NCBI GenBank assembly: GCA_023614405.1
Contig: CM042693.1
Coordinates: 157,124,731-157,188,730 of the forward strand
Source of the DNA: Avena insularis
Taxonomy: Eukaryota; Streptophyta; Magnoliopsida; Poales; Poaceae
Length of the DNA: 64,000 nucleotides
Direction of reading: 5' to 3'
Position 1 is the stretch's first letter. Each line of letters starts with the position of its first letter. The notes below the pieces were generated by a model. That model did not search any database, was not told the DNA's origin, and worked only from the letters and a program-made list of their open reading frames with translations. The position numbers and the translations under genes are program-made. This document shows, piece after piece, positions 11,757-23,710 of the stretch.

Positions 11757-12233
11757 CTATGGTGCCCCAGCTGGCGTAAGTTGTGGTACAATGCCACAAT
11801 CCCTTATATGTGTGCCAAACTCGTAACTCAAATACTCGCCCCCTTGATCAGTACGAAGGTGCTTCATTTTCTTGTCAAGTTGATTCTCAACTTCACTCTG
11901 AAATTCTTTGAACTTTTCAAAGGTTTCAGACTTGTGCTTCATTAAGTATTTATACCCATATCTACTCAAATCATTAGTGAAGGTGACAAAATAACGATAA
12001 CCATTGCGTGTGGAGACGCTCATTGGCCCACATACATTAGAATGTATGACTCCCAATAGGTTCACAGCCCGTTCCATCGTACCATTGAACGGTTTCTTGG
12101 TCATCTTGCCCATGAGGAATGGTTCACATCTATCGAGGGATTCAAAATCCAATGATTCCAGAAGTTCATCAGAATGGATATTCCCCATGCGTTTTACACT
12201 GATGTGACCTAGACGACAATGCCACATATACAT
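11757..12233 (-). pseudogene. Copia-2 integrase zinc domain and core
   Basis: 158 open codons: HCRLGHISVKRM and CEPFLMGKMTKKPF are the zinc-binding HHCC region, though the first Cys of the CxxC pair is followed by Pro-Phe-Leu rather than a second Cys. The core shows HSNVCGPM, where the usual first catalytic Asp is Asn, and RTDQGGEY with the second Asp intact. With the Lys at the Glu position downstream, two of three catalytic acids are gone. The integrase would be inactive even if the frame were open. Confidence 0.85.
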
Positions 12234-12254
12234 GGAATTATCGCTATCATGCTT

Positions 12255-12680
12255 TCATTGTTTGGCATCTATGCTATGGATGTGAGTATCTTCACAATCA
12301 AGATTCAATAAGAATAAACCTTTACTTTGTCGTGCATGAGCATAAAATGCACTATTCATATAAATAGAACAACCACTTGTATCTGATTTAAATGAATAAT
12401 GGTCTTGCAACAAGCAAGACCCACTGACAATATTCATGCTCAAATCCGGTACATAGTAAAAATTATTCAAAATTAAAACCGACCCTAAAGGGATACGCAG
12501 AGGGAGGGTGCCGACAACCATGACTTCAACTCTGTTCCCATTGCCGATGCGCATTGTCACCTCGTCCTTCACCGGACACCTCTTATCTGCAACTCCTGTT
12601 GAGAGTTATATATATGAGCAACAGAACTAGTATCAAATACCCAGGTATTTCTCCTGGCACTAGTGAGGAAAACAGCAATA
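12255..12680 (-). pseudogene. Copia-2 protease region
   Basis: Minus strand reads NTWVFDTSSVAHIYN near 12600-12660, the Copia aspartic protease active site with the usual DTG changed to DTS. The following 105-codon frame (12255-12572) has VTMRIGNGNRVEVMVVGTLPL and YYVPDLSMNIVSGSCLLQ, typical of the protease-to-integrase segment. Frame breaks lie on either side. Confidence 0.8.
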
Positions 12681-12755
12681 ACCTGTATATAGTTTCTCTT
12701 TGGAAACGATCTTGCCAGCATTCTTGCCATCTAGGTACTTGGGGAAGTTGTGCTT

Positions 12756-13520
12756 TCAGTGACCCTCACCCTTGTAGTAGAAGCACATGGCGCTGGGCTT
12801 GACCTTGGGTGCCCTGGAGGAAGAGGCAACAGGTTTTCCGTCCCTCCTGGGTTTGCCCTTCTTGGCGCACTTCTTCAAGTCAAAAGTCTTATTGACCATC
12901 AATACGGTATGCTCCTCCTTGATTTCCACCTCAGCGTGCTTGAGCATGACGAACAACTCAGACAGGGTTTTGGTCATACCCTACATGTTGTAGTTCAACA
13001 CAAAACTCTTGTAGCTAGGGGGTAGATACTGTAGCACCCTTTCAATCGCCATCTCATCATTGACTCTACAATCAAGGTCGTTCATGCGTTGAACGTAGCT
13101 AGACATTTTGACCACGTGCTCGCTCAAGATACTATGCTCTTCCATCTTAGCCGAGAATAAGAGGTTTGCAACCTCATACCTCTTAGATTGGTCCTGGGGT
13201 GCAAAGATGGCCTTGATATCAGAGATGATCTCAAAGACGCTCTTGTTCTCAAAACGCTTTTGCAGGTCGGCCTCCATGGTGTAGATCATGCCACTTTGGA
13301 CACAGGCGCTATCATCTTCCTTCTGCTGATAAACATTTTTATCATCCTGAGAGGCGCTAGTAGCGGGTTTGTCACCTATAGCAGCCTCAAGTATGTAGGA
13401 GAGATTCTGGGGAATGAGGATAATCCTTAGATTGCAGGACCAGGCGATGAAGTTCGTCCCGTCAGTTTTGACCTTTTCTTTCTCAAGGAAGGGGCCAAGG
13501 TTGAAGGTAGGGAGAGACAT
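12756..13520 (-). pseudogene. Copia-2 gag
   Basis: Gag starts at the ATG at 13518-13520 and is open for 179 codons to a TAG near 12979, then continues in frame (12756-12977). N-terminal residues MSLPTFNLGPFLEKEKVKTDGTNF and the central FAPQDQSKRYEVANLLFSAKM match the BARE/Angela gag pattern. The zinc knuckle at the C-terminus reads CFYYKGEGH, with the second Cys replaced by Tyr. Gag would form the particle shell and bind RNA; this copy is broken by a stop. Confidence 0.9.
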
Positions 13521-14563
13521 CTAAAATAGTATTTGTAAAGTAGTTAATATTAATGTGCATAATATGGGTTCTTATTTAGTCAAACTAAAATACCAGAACT
13601 CCCACTCAAACGAACATCCCTCAACATTCATTTGGTGACTACACGATCCCTTTACACCGCATCATCCCCGATCATCGCGGCCTTTGATGTAGCTTCTAGG
13701 GTAGATATCACCATATCGATCACATCACATGTGATTCATGCTTAACCTTTTGGTCATCTGTGTTCTAAGGCCATGTCTGTACATGATAGGCTTGCCAATT
13801 TTAACCATAGTGTATTATAGTGCATACATGGATTGCACCGACCGTATGCGAACACAAAGATGTCTAGCATCCGATCAACATGGCATGTTTCATAACTGTG
13901 AACTTTCTTGGTGGTGCACACATGTGCGAGAACACGAATATTGGAATTATAGTATGAGGGATTCTCTTATTATGCTACCGTCATAAGTATAATACTAGCA
14001 CAACAAGATCCACACAACAGTTAACATCTAATGTAAACAGTTATATATGTGTGATATGTGGTGGTTGCGCATCTTGATCTCCATCGAGAGCGTCGGTATT
14101 CGCACCAGGTTCATGGTTCCACCTTGCCTTTGACTGTTCATCCCATAAACCCTTACCTTAAACCACACATATCACTTGCCATCCTGCAAAGTAAAGTTAG
14201 ATGCCTCTACTTTATTTTTACAAGTTTTACGTGGTTCTTTGGGCTTTCGCACAAGAACTGATTCTTACCTACGAATCCAACCACAACGTGGATTAACTAG
14301 TTGTTTTTTTAATCCCTTTTCAGGGTCATCCTTTGTGAGTGTCATATCAACTAATGTCAGAGAGACAAACACCCGTCAGCCATTTATATGGTACAAGCTA
14401 TATGTTATTTGTGGATCCGGTCTCGCGTAAGGTTGGTTTGGGCCGCTTCATCCGGTATTGCCATGATATAAGCATGTACACGTAGGAGGGTAGCAATTAG
14501 AAAATTAATGCCCACATAATCCACATGTATTCTACTCGTATTGGTACATATACATATAGATCG
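13521..14563 (-). other. Copia-2 untranslated leader
   Basis: About 1 kb between primer site and gag without credible coding; small frames here are chance. Position and length match the Copia-1 leader. Confidence 0.65.
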
Positions 14564-14575
14564 TTCTGAAACCAC
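14564..14575 (-). other. Degenerate tRNA-Met primer site, Copia-2
   Basis: Plus strand TTCTGAAACCAC directly abuts the LTR start at 14576. The intact site of Copia-1 reads CTCTGATACCAC in the same position, so it carries a few substitutions. Confidence 0.65.
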
Positions 14576-16282
14576 TGAAGGGGTTCCGTGGTAGAAAAAA
14601 TTCCTACTATGAGAATGCACCAACCCAAGATCTATCTATGGAGAAGTATAGTAATGAGTGGGATATGGTATTCATACATTTGAAGACCAGAGGCGGGATT
14701 ACGTCCCGCACAAACATTGCTGGTGAAGCCGAGTGTAGCAGACCTCGGGGTCTAAAAGGCTTCAAGCGTCCAGCACAACTAATGACAGTGCCTCGTCAAG
14801 TATTACACATGTCTGGTGTAAAAGACGTCTCACGGCCCCCGGTCTAGCGAGGCAGCGGAAGAATAAAATATGAACTGATTCCAGCAACACAACGACGTGC
14901 ATTGGGTGGATAAATCTCTACCTCGTCTAGCATGTTCCTTACTTGGGAACATGCAGAGAGGGACAAAGGGAGGGAGAAAGAGAATGGCAAAGGCCAATTG
15001 TGTGGTGAGATTTGGTGGAGGAATGCACACCTATATATAGGAGAAAACATGGCACTCCCACCCCTCCAAGTCTCGGGTGGGACTAAACTTGGGAGGAGGG
15101 AGGAGGAGGGCTGGCCACCAGTGGGGTGGGCCCCACCCGCACGCCCAATCCCACCTATGGGTGGACAACGGGGTGGGAGGACTCCCACCCTTGGCCACAT
15201 GGCCCTTTGGCTCCTCCCTCTTGGGCCTCTTCCCTCCTAGGGAAGGCCCATGTGCGGGGGTTCCTTTTATTTTATTAAATAAATAAAATTTAATATTAAT
15301 TCATTAATTAAATATTAAATACAGTTTATTTAATTTCTCTCATTCAAAACTCCTTTTGAATGTCTTCTGAACACTTTGGTATCTCTCTGGAACACTTCCG
15401 GTTCTCTCTTCCTCTTTCCCTTCCTATTGCAAATCAACACACAACGTGTATTACCCTTAAGCATGAAACCCTTACTGTTCGGGAATGTTTAGTCATGAAG
15501 GATACATATATGTGATCAATGATCAACAATAGTATCTGGAAACATATGTTGATCCCTTTGAATTCCACAAATTTGGTTGTTCGCTTGAACCTTCTAAACG
15601 TCGAGTCGTATTCCCTTTGCACAACGATACCTGGTTTTTCCAAGACCTGATCTCATGTATCCATATACAGTTCGATCTTGTTACCGACAAACATGTTTAC
15701 TTGTTCCTGTGGTATCGCATCCCTGTGACCTTGTCACATGCTTGCAAGCTCATTGATTTGATCTCACCGAGTGGGACCAGAGTATCTATCTGTCACTCAG
15801 ATAGGAAAATCCTGATCTCGATACATACGCCTCAACTATTCCTCTAGAATACCTGACATACACCTTTATGACCACCTAGTTACGGTCGTGATGGTTGATG
15901 TGACCAAAGAAGCCATAGGAGATAGTGATTAAACATGATCTCACGGTCGAAGGATTAAGTTACTACGCTTTGATAGATATCGCAACGTTAAACATTGTGA
16001 CTGGATCACATTGCAATTCTATTTTTGGTTGTGTACATCACTTCATTAAGTGACCTTGTTGTCAGATGACATGTGTGTCAGTCCATGATCAGAAAACCTC
16101 GATCATCATCTGCTGAACGAACTAGTATTATAGGATAGTAGGGACTTGGTTTTTTTATATACCACACACGTATTAATGTTTTCGCTTAATACAATTATAG
16201 TATGATACAAAACTATTATTAACATTAGAGATATAACAATAAAACAATTTTATTTATTGTCCTCTAGGGCATATCTCCTTCA
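14576..16282 (-). repeat. Copia-2 5' LTR (1707 bp)
   Basis: Plus-strand ends TGAAGG and CCTTCA form the short terminal inverted repeat. On the coding strand it begins TGAAGGAGATATGCCCTAG. Gypsy-0 integrase codons follow directly on the right. The other LTR is outside the window. Confidence 0.88.
15031..15040 (-). promoter_or_regulatory. TATA box in Copia-2 LTR
   Basis: CTATATATAG, the same palindrome as in the Copia-1 LTRs, positioned upstream of a pyrimidine-rich stretch on the minus strand. Confidence 0.45.
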
Positions 16283-17325
16283 AGAAATTGGAATGGATTT
16301 TGTTACCGGATTGCCCATGACGAAAAATCACAAGGATATGATGTAGGTAATAGTGGATCGGTTAACAAAGAGTGCATATTTTCTAGCAGTAAACCAAAAA
16401 GGTAGCTGTGAGAAATTAGCTGATCTTTATGTTAAAGAGATTGTGAGCAAACATGGAGTGTGAAAAAGAATCATAACTGGCCATGGATCAGTATTTACTG
16501 CTGCATTCTGGAAACGATTACATGAAGCTTTAGGATTCAAACTAGAATTTAGCACCGCATATCATCCACAAGCCAGAGGACAAACAACAAATCAGATACT
16601 AGAAGATATGTAAGAACATGTGCCTTAGATTTCTGAGGAGCATGGAACAAACACTTACCTCTAGCATAATTTTCCTATAACAATAGTTATAAAAATACTA
16701 TTAAAATGGCACCATTTGAAGCACTATATGGAAGAAAGTGCATATCACCTATTTTTGGTATGAGTTAGGGGATCACAAACAGTTTGAAGCTGACTATATC
16801 ATCGAACATCAAAGAATAGTAGACATTATTAGAGATATGCTAAAGATACCCCAGAATAGATAGAAAAGTTATGCAGCTCTTAAAAGGAAAACATGGGAAC
16901 TGCAAGTCAGGGACATGGTATATTTAAGAGTTAGCCCGGCATGTAGGGTGAAAAGATTCGGAGTGAAAGGAAAACTAAGCCCGAGATACATTATACAATT
17001 CCGTATTCTTAGTAACAAAGGACCATTAGCTTATGAACTCGAGTTGCCAAAAGGATTATCCCAAGTTCATAACGTACTCCACGTATCCCAGTTATGAAAA
17101 TGTTTAAAAATACTAGATGAACTATTACCATAAAACAAAATAGAATTACAACCAGATCTCACCTATGAGTAAATACAATGCAAAATTCTCAAGGAGAATT
17201 GGAAACGACTAAGAAACAGAGCTATAAAATATTGTAAAGTTCACTGAAAACACCACCTAGAGCGAGAAGCTACCTGGGAAAAAGAGGAAGATTTGCGTAG
17301 AAACTATCCTCAACTCCTATGAACC
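16283..17325 (+). pseudogene. Gypsy-0 integrase with chromodomain-like C-terminus
   Basis: Recognisable despite many stops. The core starts at IGMDFVTGLP (first Asp present), then VIVDRLTKSAYFL. The second acid has become Gly in IITGHGSVF, and the Glu in the HPQ...GQT motif is Thr. The C-terminal part is best preserved at 16915-17097 (YLRVSPACRVKRFGVKGKLSPRYI, ELPKGLSQVHNVLHVSQL). The final EATWEKEEDL resembles the chromodomain end of Tekay-type elements. Integrase would join element DNA to the chromosome. Several nonsense codons, for example near 16463 and 16610, show long decay. Confidence 0.85.
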
Positions 17326-17361
17326 TAACTTCGGGACGAATTCTTTATAAGGGGGAGAGGA

Positions 17362-17911
17362 TGTAATGGCCTAGGGTTATATATTATAGGAAATGGTAGA
17401 TATTTGAATTGGGATTGTGTGTATCATGCATTTAGAAATGTAAGGTCAATTTGAAAAATTATAACCTATTTGAATTTGGTTCTAGTGAGGTTATTTGCAA
17501 CCAAAAATTCACTGGGTATTGAGACCACATTCAAATTTCAAACTTTAAATAATTTGAATGAGTTGAGAATAGAATTTGACATAAGTCAAAATTGAATTCA
17601 AATTCAAATTCCACACACTCGTAGATAAACCACAGAGAATGGGATATAAATATTTCATTCAAATCTTAAAACAAAAAATACAAAGATACAATCAGTAGAG
17701 TACAACATAATATGATCTTTATTCATATTTGAATAAATGTACATGATTTGTAATTACAAAAGTAACAAAAATAAAAGGAAAACCTAATCTAGAAATTCTA
17801 GACTACAATGTCAATCTTCTCAGCCTAGATCCAAACCTTGATCTTCAAACCCATGAACATAAATAAAAATAATAATGGTTAGTGTTAAAATGTTGGTTCT
17901 TCCCTAAGTCA
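17362..17911 (+). repeat. Gypsy-0 3' LTR, first 550 bp
   Basis: Starts TGTAATGG right after the polypurine tract. It is AT-rich and non-coding, and ends at the CACTA terminus. The rest should lie beyond the right edge of the window if the nesting model holds. Confidence 0.65.
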
Positions 17912-17953
17912 CACTACTAGGAAAAATCTTATCAGTGGCACACATTTTTGGAA

Positions 17954-18076
17954 TTTTGTGGTGTATATGGGATGCGCCACTGTTACCTCGCCACTAAATT
18001 TTAATTTTGTGGCGCATGTTGCAATATGCGCCACAGAAATTAGATTTTTGTGGTGCATATTCCAATATGCGCCACA
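17954..18076. repeat. CACTA subterminal hairpin repeats
   Basis: Three near-palindromic units of about 30 bp of the form TTTTGTGGYGYAT...ATGCGCCAC at 17954-17980, 18005-18035 and 18045-18076; a half unit recurs near 18561-18581. In CACTA elements such subterminal repeats are transposase-binding sites. Confidence 0.75.
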
Positions 18077-18185
18077 TATTTTTTCGAATTTCAAAAAAAG
18101 CGGGCCAGATCTAGATCTAGCCTCGTCGCGATTGCCGGAATTTTGTCGGAGGTCATGTTCATGGCTGGAAGTGGGGGTCACCGTA

Positions 18186-18535
18186 GGAGGGCTAGGATAG
18201 AGGTCGATGGAGGAGGGGGGTTGCCGGAGGTGGGCGGAGGAGGGGCTCACCGTAGATGGTGGAGGAGGAGGCCGCTGGAGGAGGTGGTCGCCGAAGGTGG
18301 TGGAGGAGGAGATCACCGGAGGAGGTCACCGGAGGTCGAGGAGGAGTAGGAGGAGAGAAGGAGAGGAGGAGAAGGTGAGAGGTTGTGGTGGAGGAGTTGG
18401 AGGAGAGGAGAAGGGGAGGAGGAGAAGGGGAGAAAGAGAGTGGAGAAGGAGGAGGGAGGACAAGGGGAGAAGGGAAGGAGAAAGAGAGGATAAGTATGGA
18501 GGAGAATTGGAGGGAGAAGGGCCGCCAGCAGGATT
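18186..18535 (+). repeat. Long GGA-rich purine tract
   Basis: About 350 bases in which the plus strand is overwhelmingly G and A, built from imperfect GGAGGA, GGTGGAGGAGG and GAGAAGG units. It makes long spurious Gly/Arg/Glu and Ser/Pro/Leu frames on the two strands. It lies inside the CACTA fragment. Confidence 0.8.
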
Positions 18536-18980
18536 CAAAATTCAAATCCTACCCAACAATTTTGTGGCGCATATTGGAAAAAATCTTCTGGAATTGTCTC
18601 CCCCTTTTATTTTTTTTGTAAGAAACAATCTTATTTTTGAAATAACTTTTTACCCTTTTGGAATTTGAGGATTCTGTAAAATCCATAACAACCTCTAGTT
18701 GTTGAATTTAGATGGGAAATTTTGAGATGATCACTTTTATAGTAAAACATTTTTTCGATATCGTATGCAAAAGTTATGGCCGTTTTACTATGATATGACC
18801 TTTTTTGCAAAATACATCAAAATTCATGTTTTTCAAGTTTTCCTAGAACTATACCCTAAAATATAACTACATCTCAAAGGAATTATTTTTTTGAAGTTTT
18901 TATCATTTTCGTTTATTTTTTATAAAACTTAAAAGGCGATCCACCAGGGGTCGGTGGGATCTATTTTCGACTTTTATGGC

Positions 18981-19374
18981 TGTTGGGGGGATGAACCTAG
19001 GTAGGGTAAAGCTAAGGAAAAAGGGCAAAGCCTATCGAGGTATTAACCAGGTCAAAGAATGACCCGGACGAGTTATAAGAGGGCCGTCCGAATAAGTTCC
19101 AGGTTACTCGGAGTTATGCGGCTAAGGCTTGACTCGGCCGACATATAAGGTATGTCGGCACGATGTCTACTATATTATTACTTGCAGGTATAAGCTTGGC
19201 TGAGTCATCTTGTACGAGCCTGAGTCATGAGGAGTCTTGCTCGAGAAGGAGAGAGCAAGCCCCAAAGTCAACACAGCGCTCTGTCTCTCCCTCAGGAATC
19301 TACACAAAACCAAGATCTACAGACAAGGGTCAGAGGGACGGAAGGGCAGAAGAAGCGTCACGGAGGTGACAGTC
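18981..19374 (+). repeat. Tat 5' LTR, part 1
   Basis: Begins TGTTGGGGGGATGAACC after CACTA sequence and stops at the Athila-2 end. With 38496-38892 it gives an LTR of about 790 bp. Confidence 0.75.
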
Positions 19375-20750
19375 TGATGACCCACAAGTGTAGGGGATCG
19401 CAACAGTCTTCGTGGGTAGTATTACCCAATTTATTGATTCGACACAAGGGGGTCCAAAGAATACTTGCAAGCCTTAACAACTGAGTTGTTAGTTCAGCTG
19501 CACCTGGAAATAGTTCTTGCTCACAGAAGTTTATTAGTAGCAACAAATTGTAGTAGCAACAGTGAAACAGCAGCAGTAGTAACAGTAACGGTAACAGTAT
19601 GATTTGAGTGTGGTAGGCATAGGGATGGATGGATGGGCATTGCATGGACGAGTCTAAACATGTAACTTCAAAGAACTACGGCATTGCAGATAAATAATAA
19701 CAAGCATCCAAGTACTAAACTATCCTAGGCATGTTCTCCAAATATATTCATATGTGCTCGCAATGAGAACTTGCACAACATCTTCTGTCCAGCCAGCCCG
19801 TGGCAGCGGGGCCTGTAGGGAACTACTGGCAATTAAGGTGCTCCTTTTAATAGAGAACCGGAGCAAAGCATTAACACTCCATGAACACATGTGATCCTCA
19901 CACCACATCCATCCCCTCCGGTTGTCCAAATTTTTGTCACTTTGGGGCCTTTGGATCCAGACAATGATATGTGTACACAACTTGCAGATAAGATCATAAA
20001 CAATACTATCATAATGATTCAATAATAAGTTCAGATCTGAGATCATGGCACTCGGGCCTTAGTGACAAGCATTAAGCACAACAAGTTGCAACAAAGTCAA
20101 ATAGCACTAATAGAGATACTAGGCACTATGCCCTAACAGATCTTATTCGATTACATGATAGAACTCATCCAATCCCTACCATCCCCAAGACTACAGCGGG
20201 GGATTACTCACTCATGGATGAGGGAAACATCGGTGGTTGATGGAGATGCATTGGTGATGATGATGGAGACAATCCTCTCCAAATTCCCCGTCCCAGCAGG
20301 GTGCCAGAACGGAGTTTCTGGATCCGAATCTTGGTTTCTGGTGGTGGCGGTGGCGGAGCGGAACTCTTTCTGGAAAACTATCACCCCCCCCCCCCCTGTT
20401 TTTAGGTCAGAAGGCAACTTATAGGCGTGGAGGGAGGCCGAGGAGCTGCCTGGGGTGGCCAGACCTCCCCCAGGCGCGGGGTCAGTGGGCCCACGCCTGG
20501 GGTGGGTCTGGTCCCCCAGGCCTCCCTTCTGTCTCACCTTCTGGCCCCGTGGATTTTCAGGTGAAATATAATTTTTGGCATATTTTCCGGGTTTTTTCCT
20601 GATAGTTCATTTTCTGCAAAAAAAACAAGACACCAAGGTAATTCTGCTGAAAACAGCGCCAGTCTATGTTAGTTGTATCCAAATCACACAAGTATAGAGG
20701 AAAAACAATAGCAAAGTGTTCGAGAAAGTAGATATGTTTTGGACGTATCA
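19375..20750 (-). repeat. Athila-2 3' LTR (1376 bp)
   Basis: On the coding strand it starts TGATACGTCCAAAACATATC at 20750 and ends GGGTCATCA at 19375. It aligns with the two parts of the 5' LTR; by eye about 93% over the first 200 bases from the left. It contains a run of 13 C at 20384-20396 and a TATA box. Confidence 0.9.
20418..20426 (-). promoter_or_regulatory. TATA box in Athila-2 3' LTR
   Basis: Minus strand CCTATAAGT. The corresponding site in the 5' LTR (around 38158-38165) lacks two bases and no longer reads TATA. Confidence 0.5.
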
Positions 20751-20761
20751 ACTCCCCCCAA
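20751..20761 (-). other. Polypurine tract, Athila-2
   Basis: Minus strand TTGGGGGGAGT immediately precedes the 3' LTR start. It is the expected primer for plus-strand DNA synthesis. Confidence 0.75.
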
Positions 20762-23710
20762 GCTTAGCTTATTGCTTGTCCTCAAGCAATTCAGTTGAAA
20801 ACTAAGTGCGATAAAAGAACTTTCATGAACACTTTGCTTCATATGATGTAAATATTCTCAGCACAGGAGTATATGCTTAGACAATTCATAATAAAGAGTA
20901 TGCAACTAAGTCTACTCAATAGTCATTGCAAGCTATGAAGAGAAACCAACTCAATAATAATAAGTAGCATGGAACATAAACATAAGCAACATTGCAATGC
21001 TCATAATAAGGTATGATAGAGTGGTATCTCGCTTGCCTTTGTTTGAAGAGCACAATATAAATGCCAAGGCACCTCTAAAGTTCACATGAAGACTAGATAT
21101 AAAGATATCAGAGATACAAGCATCAAAGTCATGACATAAATAACCAAGTTTTGGAACATACACAAGAATGACAACTATGCTCTCAAGAAGGTGCTCATAG
21201 AATAAGTGGTGACTCAACAAAGTTATGAAAATGGTTTTGTGAAGGTTTGAAAGGCTTCCTAATGCTAAAAGGAAGGTACTCATTAGCTTTGAGCTCTCAT
21301 TGCCCCTATCATAGGCATCTTCATGTGGTTAAGGTGAAAGTGAGGTACACTCTGAATCATATGCTTGACAGACCATAGACTGGAAATCCCAAGTCCCTTG
21401 AGTACGAGGGTCGCTCCGCATGCTACTAAACTTTGGTCACATGAAAGTTCTTGTCATTGTAAATACATGCATATCATTGAGAACCGTCAACGGGGTACCC
21501 CTTGCACATGGTACAGGAGCTTTCCCATCACCAAAATGACAAGTCAAGCAGACAATGAGCATCTCAGCAATCTTTTTATTTACCATATGCATAGCTTTTT
21601 ATTGAGGATGCTTCATAGATGCTCATTATAGTGATTCTGCAAGTTTCCACCATGATTAAGCATGGCTTAGGCTAGCGGCCTAGGCGTTTCTCTAACACAA
21701 TGTATAAACTCCGTGAACTAACAACTTCCCCTTTTATTTCACATCGTCGACATCCATAAACAAAAGAGCAAGGAATCAACTGGATGAGATATCCAAAAAG
21801 TGTTGAAAGCGTTCCCCGTGACAAAGAGGTTCACTGACTCGAAGATATAATAAGCAAGCATACAACTTTCATGGACAAGTCACAATGGTTCAAGATTATT
21901 AAGCTCAAGGAATAAAGTGTGCCATCAAGTTCGTGAGAGCTTTACTAACTAACTTTCTCAAAATGAACAAACATTTTTTTTGGAAGAAAACACTGCATAT
22001 ATAAAATATGCACTGAAGTAGCAAATGATGCTAATAGGTAGGTATGGTGGACATAGCTGACAATGTTGGTTTTGAGGAGTTGGAAGCACAAGTAAAGAAC
22101 ATACTCAGTGCAAGTGAAGGCTAGCAGTAGAGAGGGAGCGACAAACAAGAGAGCAATAACTGTCATAATCATGCTTGCAACAAAACAGGACTAATTATGG
22201 CATGAAAGTGATACAAGAACTCTGAGGCAAAATAAATCATCGAGGCTTACTGACTATTGATTAGGCATATGCATGCGTGAGCATGTGCCAAGTCGATTCA
22301 CATGAACAGTCAGAGGAGGATACCACAATATCATACCAAAATATGAATAAAACAATGCAAGCAAACATTCATATGGCATGCTACAAACTATTAGCAAGCT
22401 AGAGCTAATCATAGATAAGCAAGAACTACTAAGCATCCATAATGACATACACCTTACACAAACAGGCTAAGCATGCTCACAATGATGAGTATATGTACAA
22501 AAATGAAACAAATAGAGTTCGTTACCAGCCTCTTACCACACCTCGAGTTGTCTTAATCTTCATTATTGCCCTTCACTTGTGTAACTTGAATAATTAACAT
22601 GAAAACCAATATCCACTAAGGACGGCTGAACCCTGCAAAGAACTCACAAAACCAAAGAAGAAGAACAAATATTTTTGGTGTTTTTTGATTTTTTTAGAAA
22701 CAAGCAAAGAAAGAAAAACCAAACAAAAACAAATCAAAAGAAAACCAAAAACAAAAAACTAAGACGCTCCAAGAACAACACAATTGTGCATTAAAACAAT
22801 AAAAACGAAGTGTCTAGAAAGACCTGGGATTTTTATTGATGAAGAAGGGGATACCTTGGGCACCCCCAAGCTTTGACACTTGTACCTCTTGAATAATTCT
22901 TAGGGTGACACAGAGTGGCTCCCCACAAGCTTGAGCTTTTGTCCATTCTTCATCTCATTACATCATCCTCTCTCTACACCTGAAATTTTTCTTTCATACA
23001 AAACTTCACACAATCTTCATTAGCAACATTAGTTTATTCAAAAGCTATTAGACCTCTGGCAAAGCTTTGGAACAGCAATACTTTTCATTAAAAACACAAG
23101 CTACTATAGCAACTCCTTCAAAAATCTCAATTTCCCAAAAAGAACCCGAAAAGGAATCAGTAAGAAGCAAATGCAAATAATGGCAGAAATCTGTCAAAAC
23201 AGACCAGCAGGTAGAAACCGATTTTTCCAAAGACCTTCTGTTGCTCAAATCAAAAAGTGTTGAACTAACGAAAGTTATCTAACATACTGGGGGATTTATT
23301 CATAAATTTTCAGCTCAATCCTACTTACAGAGACTCCTCACGAATTCTTATGGTGGAGGATAGAAATCTGTTTCGGGACAGCAACTCCCCAAATCTTACT
23401 TCCCTCTCATTAGAGGTCATTCTTGGCACAAAAAGCAAACAAAAAGGATAAGGAGAAGTCATTACTTAATTAATAACTTTCAAGACTCAAGTAAACTCTT
23501 GGGTTATCTCCAACAAGTACTTTTCTTTAACGCCTTTAAGTTAGGCACGGTGAAGAGCAAAGATTGGAAAGGAGAAAAATAAAAGTGAACAAGTATAACC
23601 ACTGTGAAAACATTATTTTGTTTATTAAAATCCTTTTGTTAACAAGGTTGATCAAGTCTTGTTACCAAAACAATATTATATGAAGCAAAACTTTGCATTC
23701 CACAAGGTGA
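20762..23710 (-). other. Non-coding 3' region of Athila-2
   Basis: 2.9 kb with no reading frame resembling reverse transcriptase, RNase H or integrase. It shares blocks with Athila-1 (1-1488) and Athila-3 (47230-48900), for example the GATTTTTATTGATGAAGAAG block near 22829 and 48174. An A-rich stretch lies at about 22660-22800. Confidence 0.75.

Larger units (their letters stand above)
11044..16282 (-). mobile_element. Copia-2: Angela/BARE-like Copia, 5' half
   Basis: Minus-strand Copia element. On its coding strand the 5' LTR starts TGAAGGAGATATGCCC at 16282 and ends at 14576. A degenerate tRNA-Met primer site follows, then a leader of about 1 kb, gag from 13520, protease, integrase, and the first codons of the reverse transcriptase region. 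Coding is cut at 11043 by the Athila-1 end, so the remaining pol and the 3' LTR should lie left of the window. The gag N-terminus (MSLPTFNLGPFLEKEKV) is the style of the BARE/Angela group and the 1.7 kb LTR fits. It is inserted in the integrase region of Gypsy-0; right flank AGAAA at 16283-16287. Confidence 0.9.
16283..17911 (+). mobile_element. Gypsy-0: degenerate chromodomain Gypsy, 3' end
   Basis: The oldest-looking coding relic and the host of everything to its left and right. Integrase begins mid-domain right after Copia-2, continues to a chromodomain-like tail, then a polypurine tract (AAGGGGGAGAGG near 17349-17360) and the start of a 3' LTR TGTAATGGCC at 17362. The LTR is interrupted by a CACTA end at 17912. 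Confidence 0.85.
17912..18980 (+). mobile_element. CACTA DNA transposon, left end
   Basis: Begins CACTACTAGGAAAAA, the canonical terminal inverted repeat start of CACTA (En/Spm-like) elements, preceded by TCA as a possible 3 bp target duplication. Subterminal hairpin repeats follow. No transposase is visible. The matching right terminus (ending TAGTAGTG) does not occur before 18980, where the Tat LTR begins, so the element is interrupted rather than complete. Confidence 0.8.

Noticed and set aside
18192..18668. Gly/Glu/Arg-rich and Ser/Pro/Leu-rich frames on both strands
   Set aside because: Direct products of the GGA purine tract.
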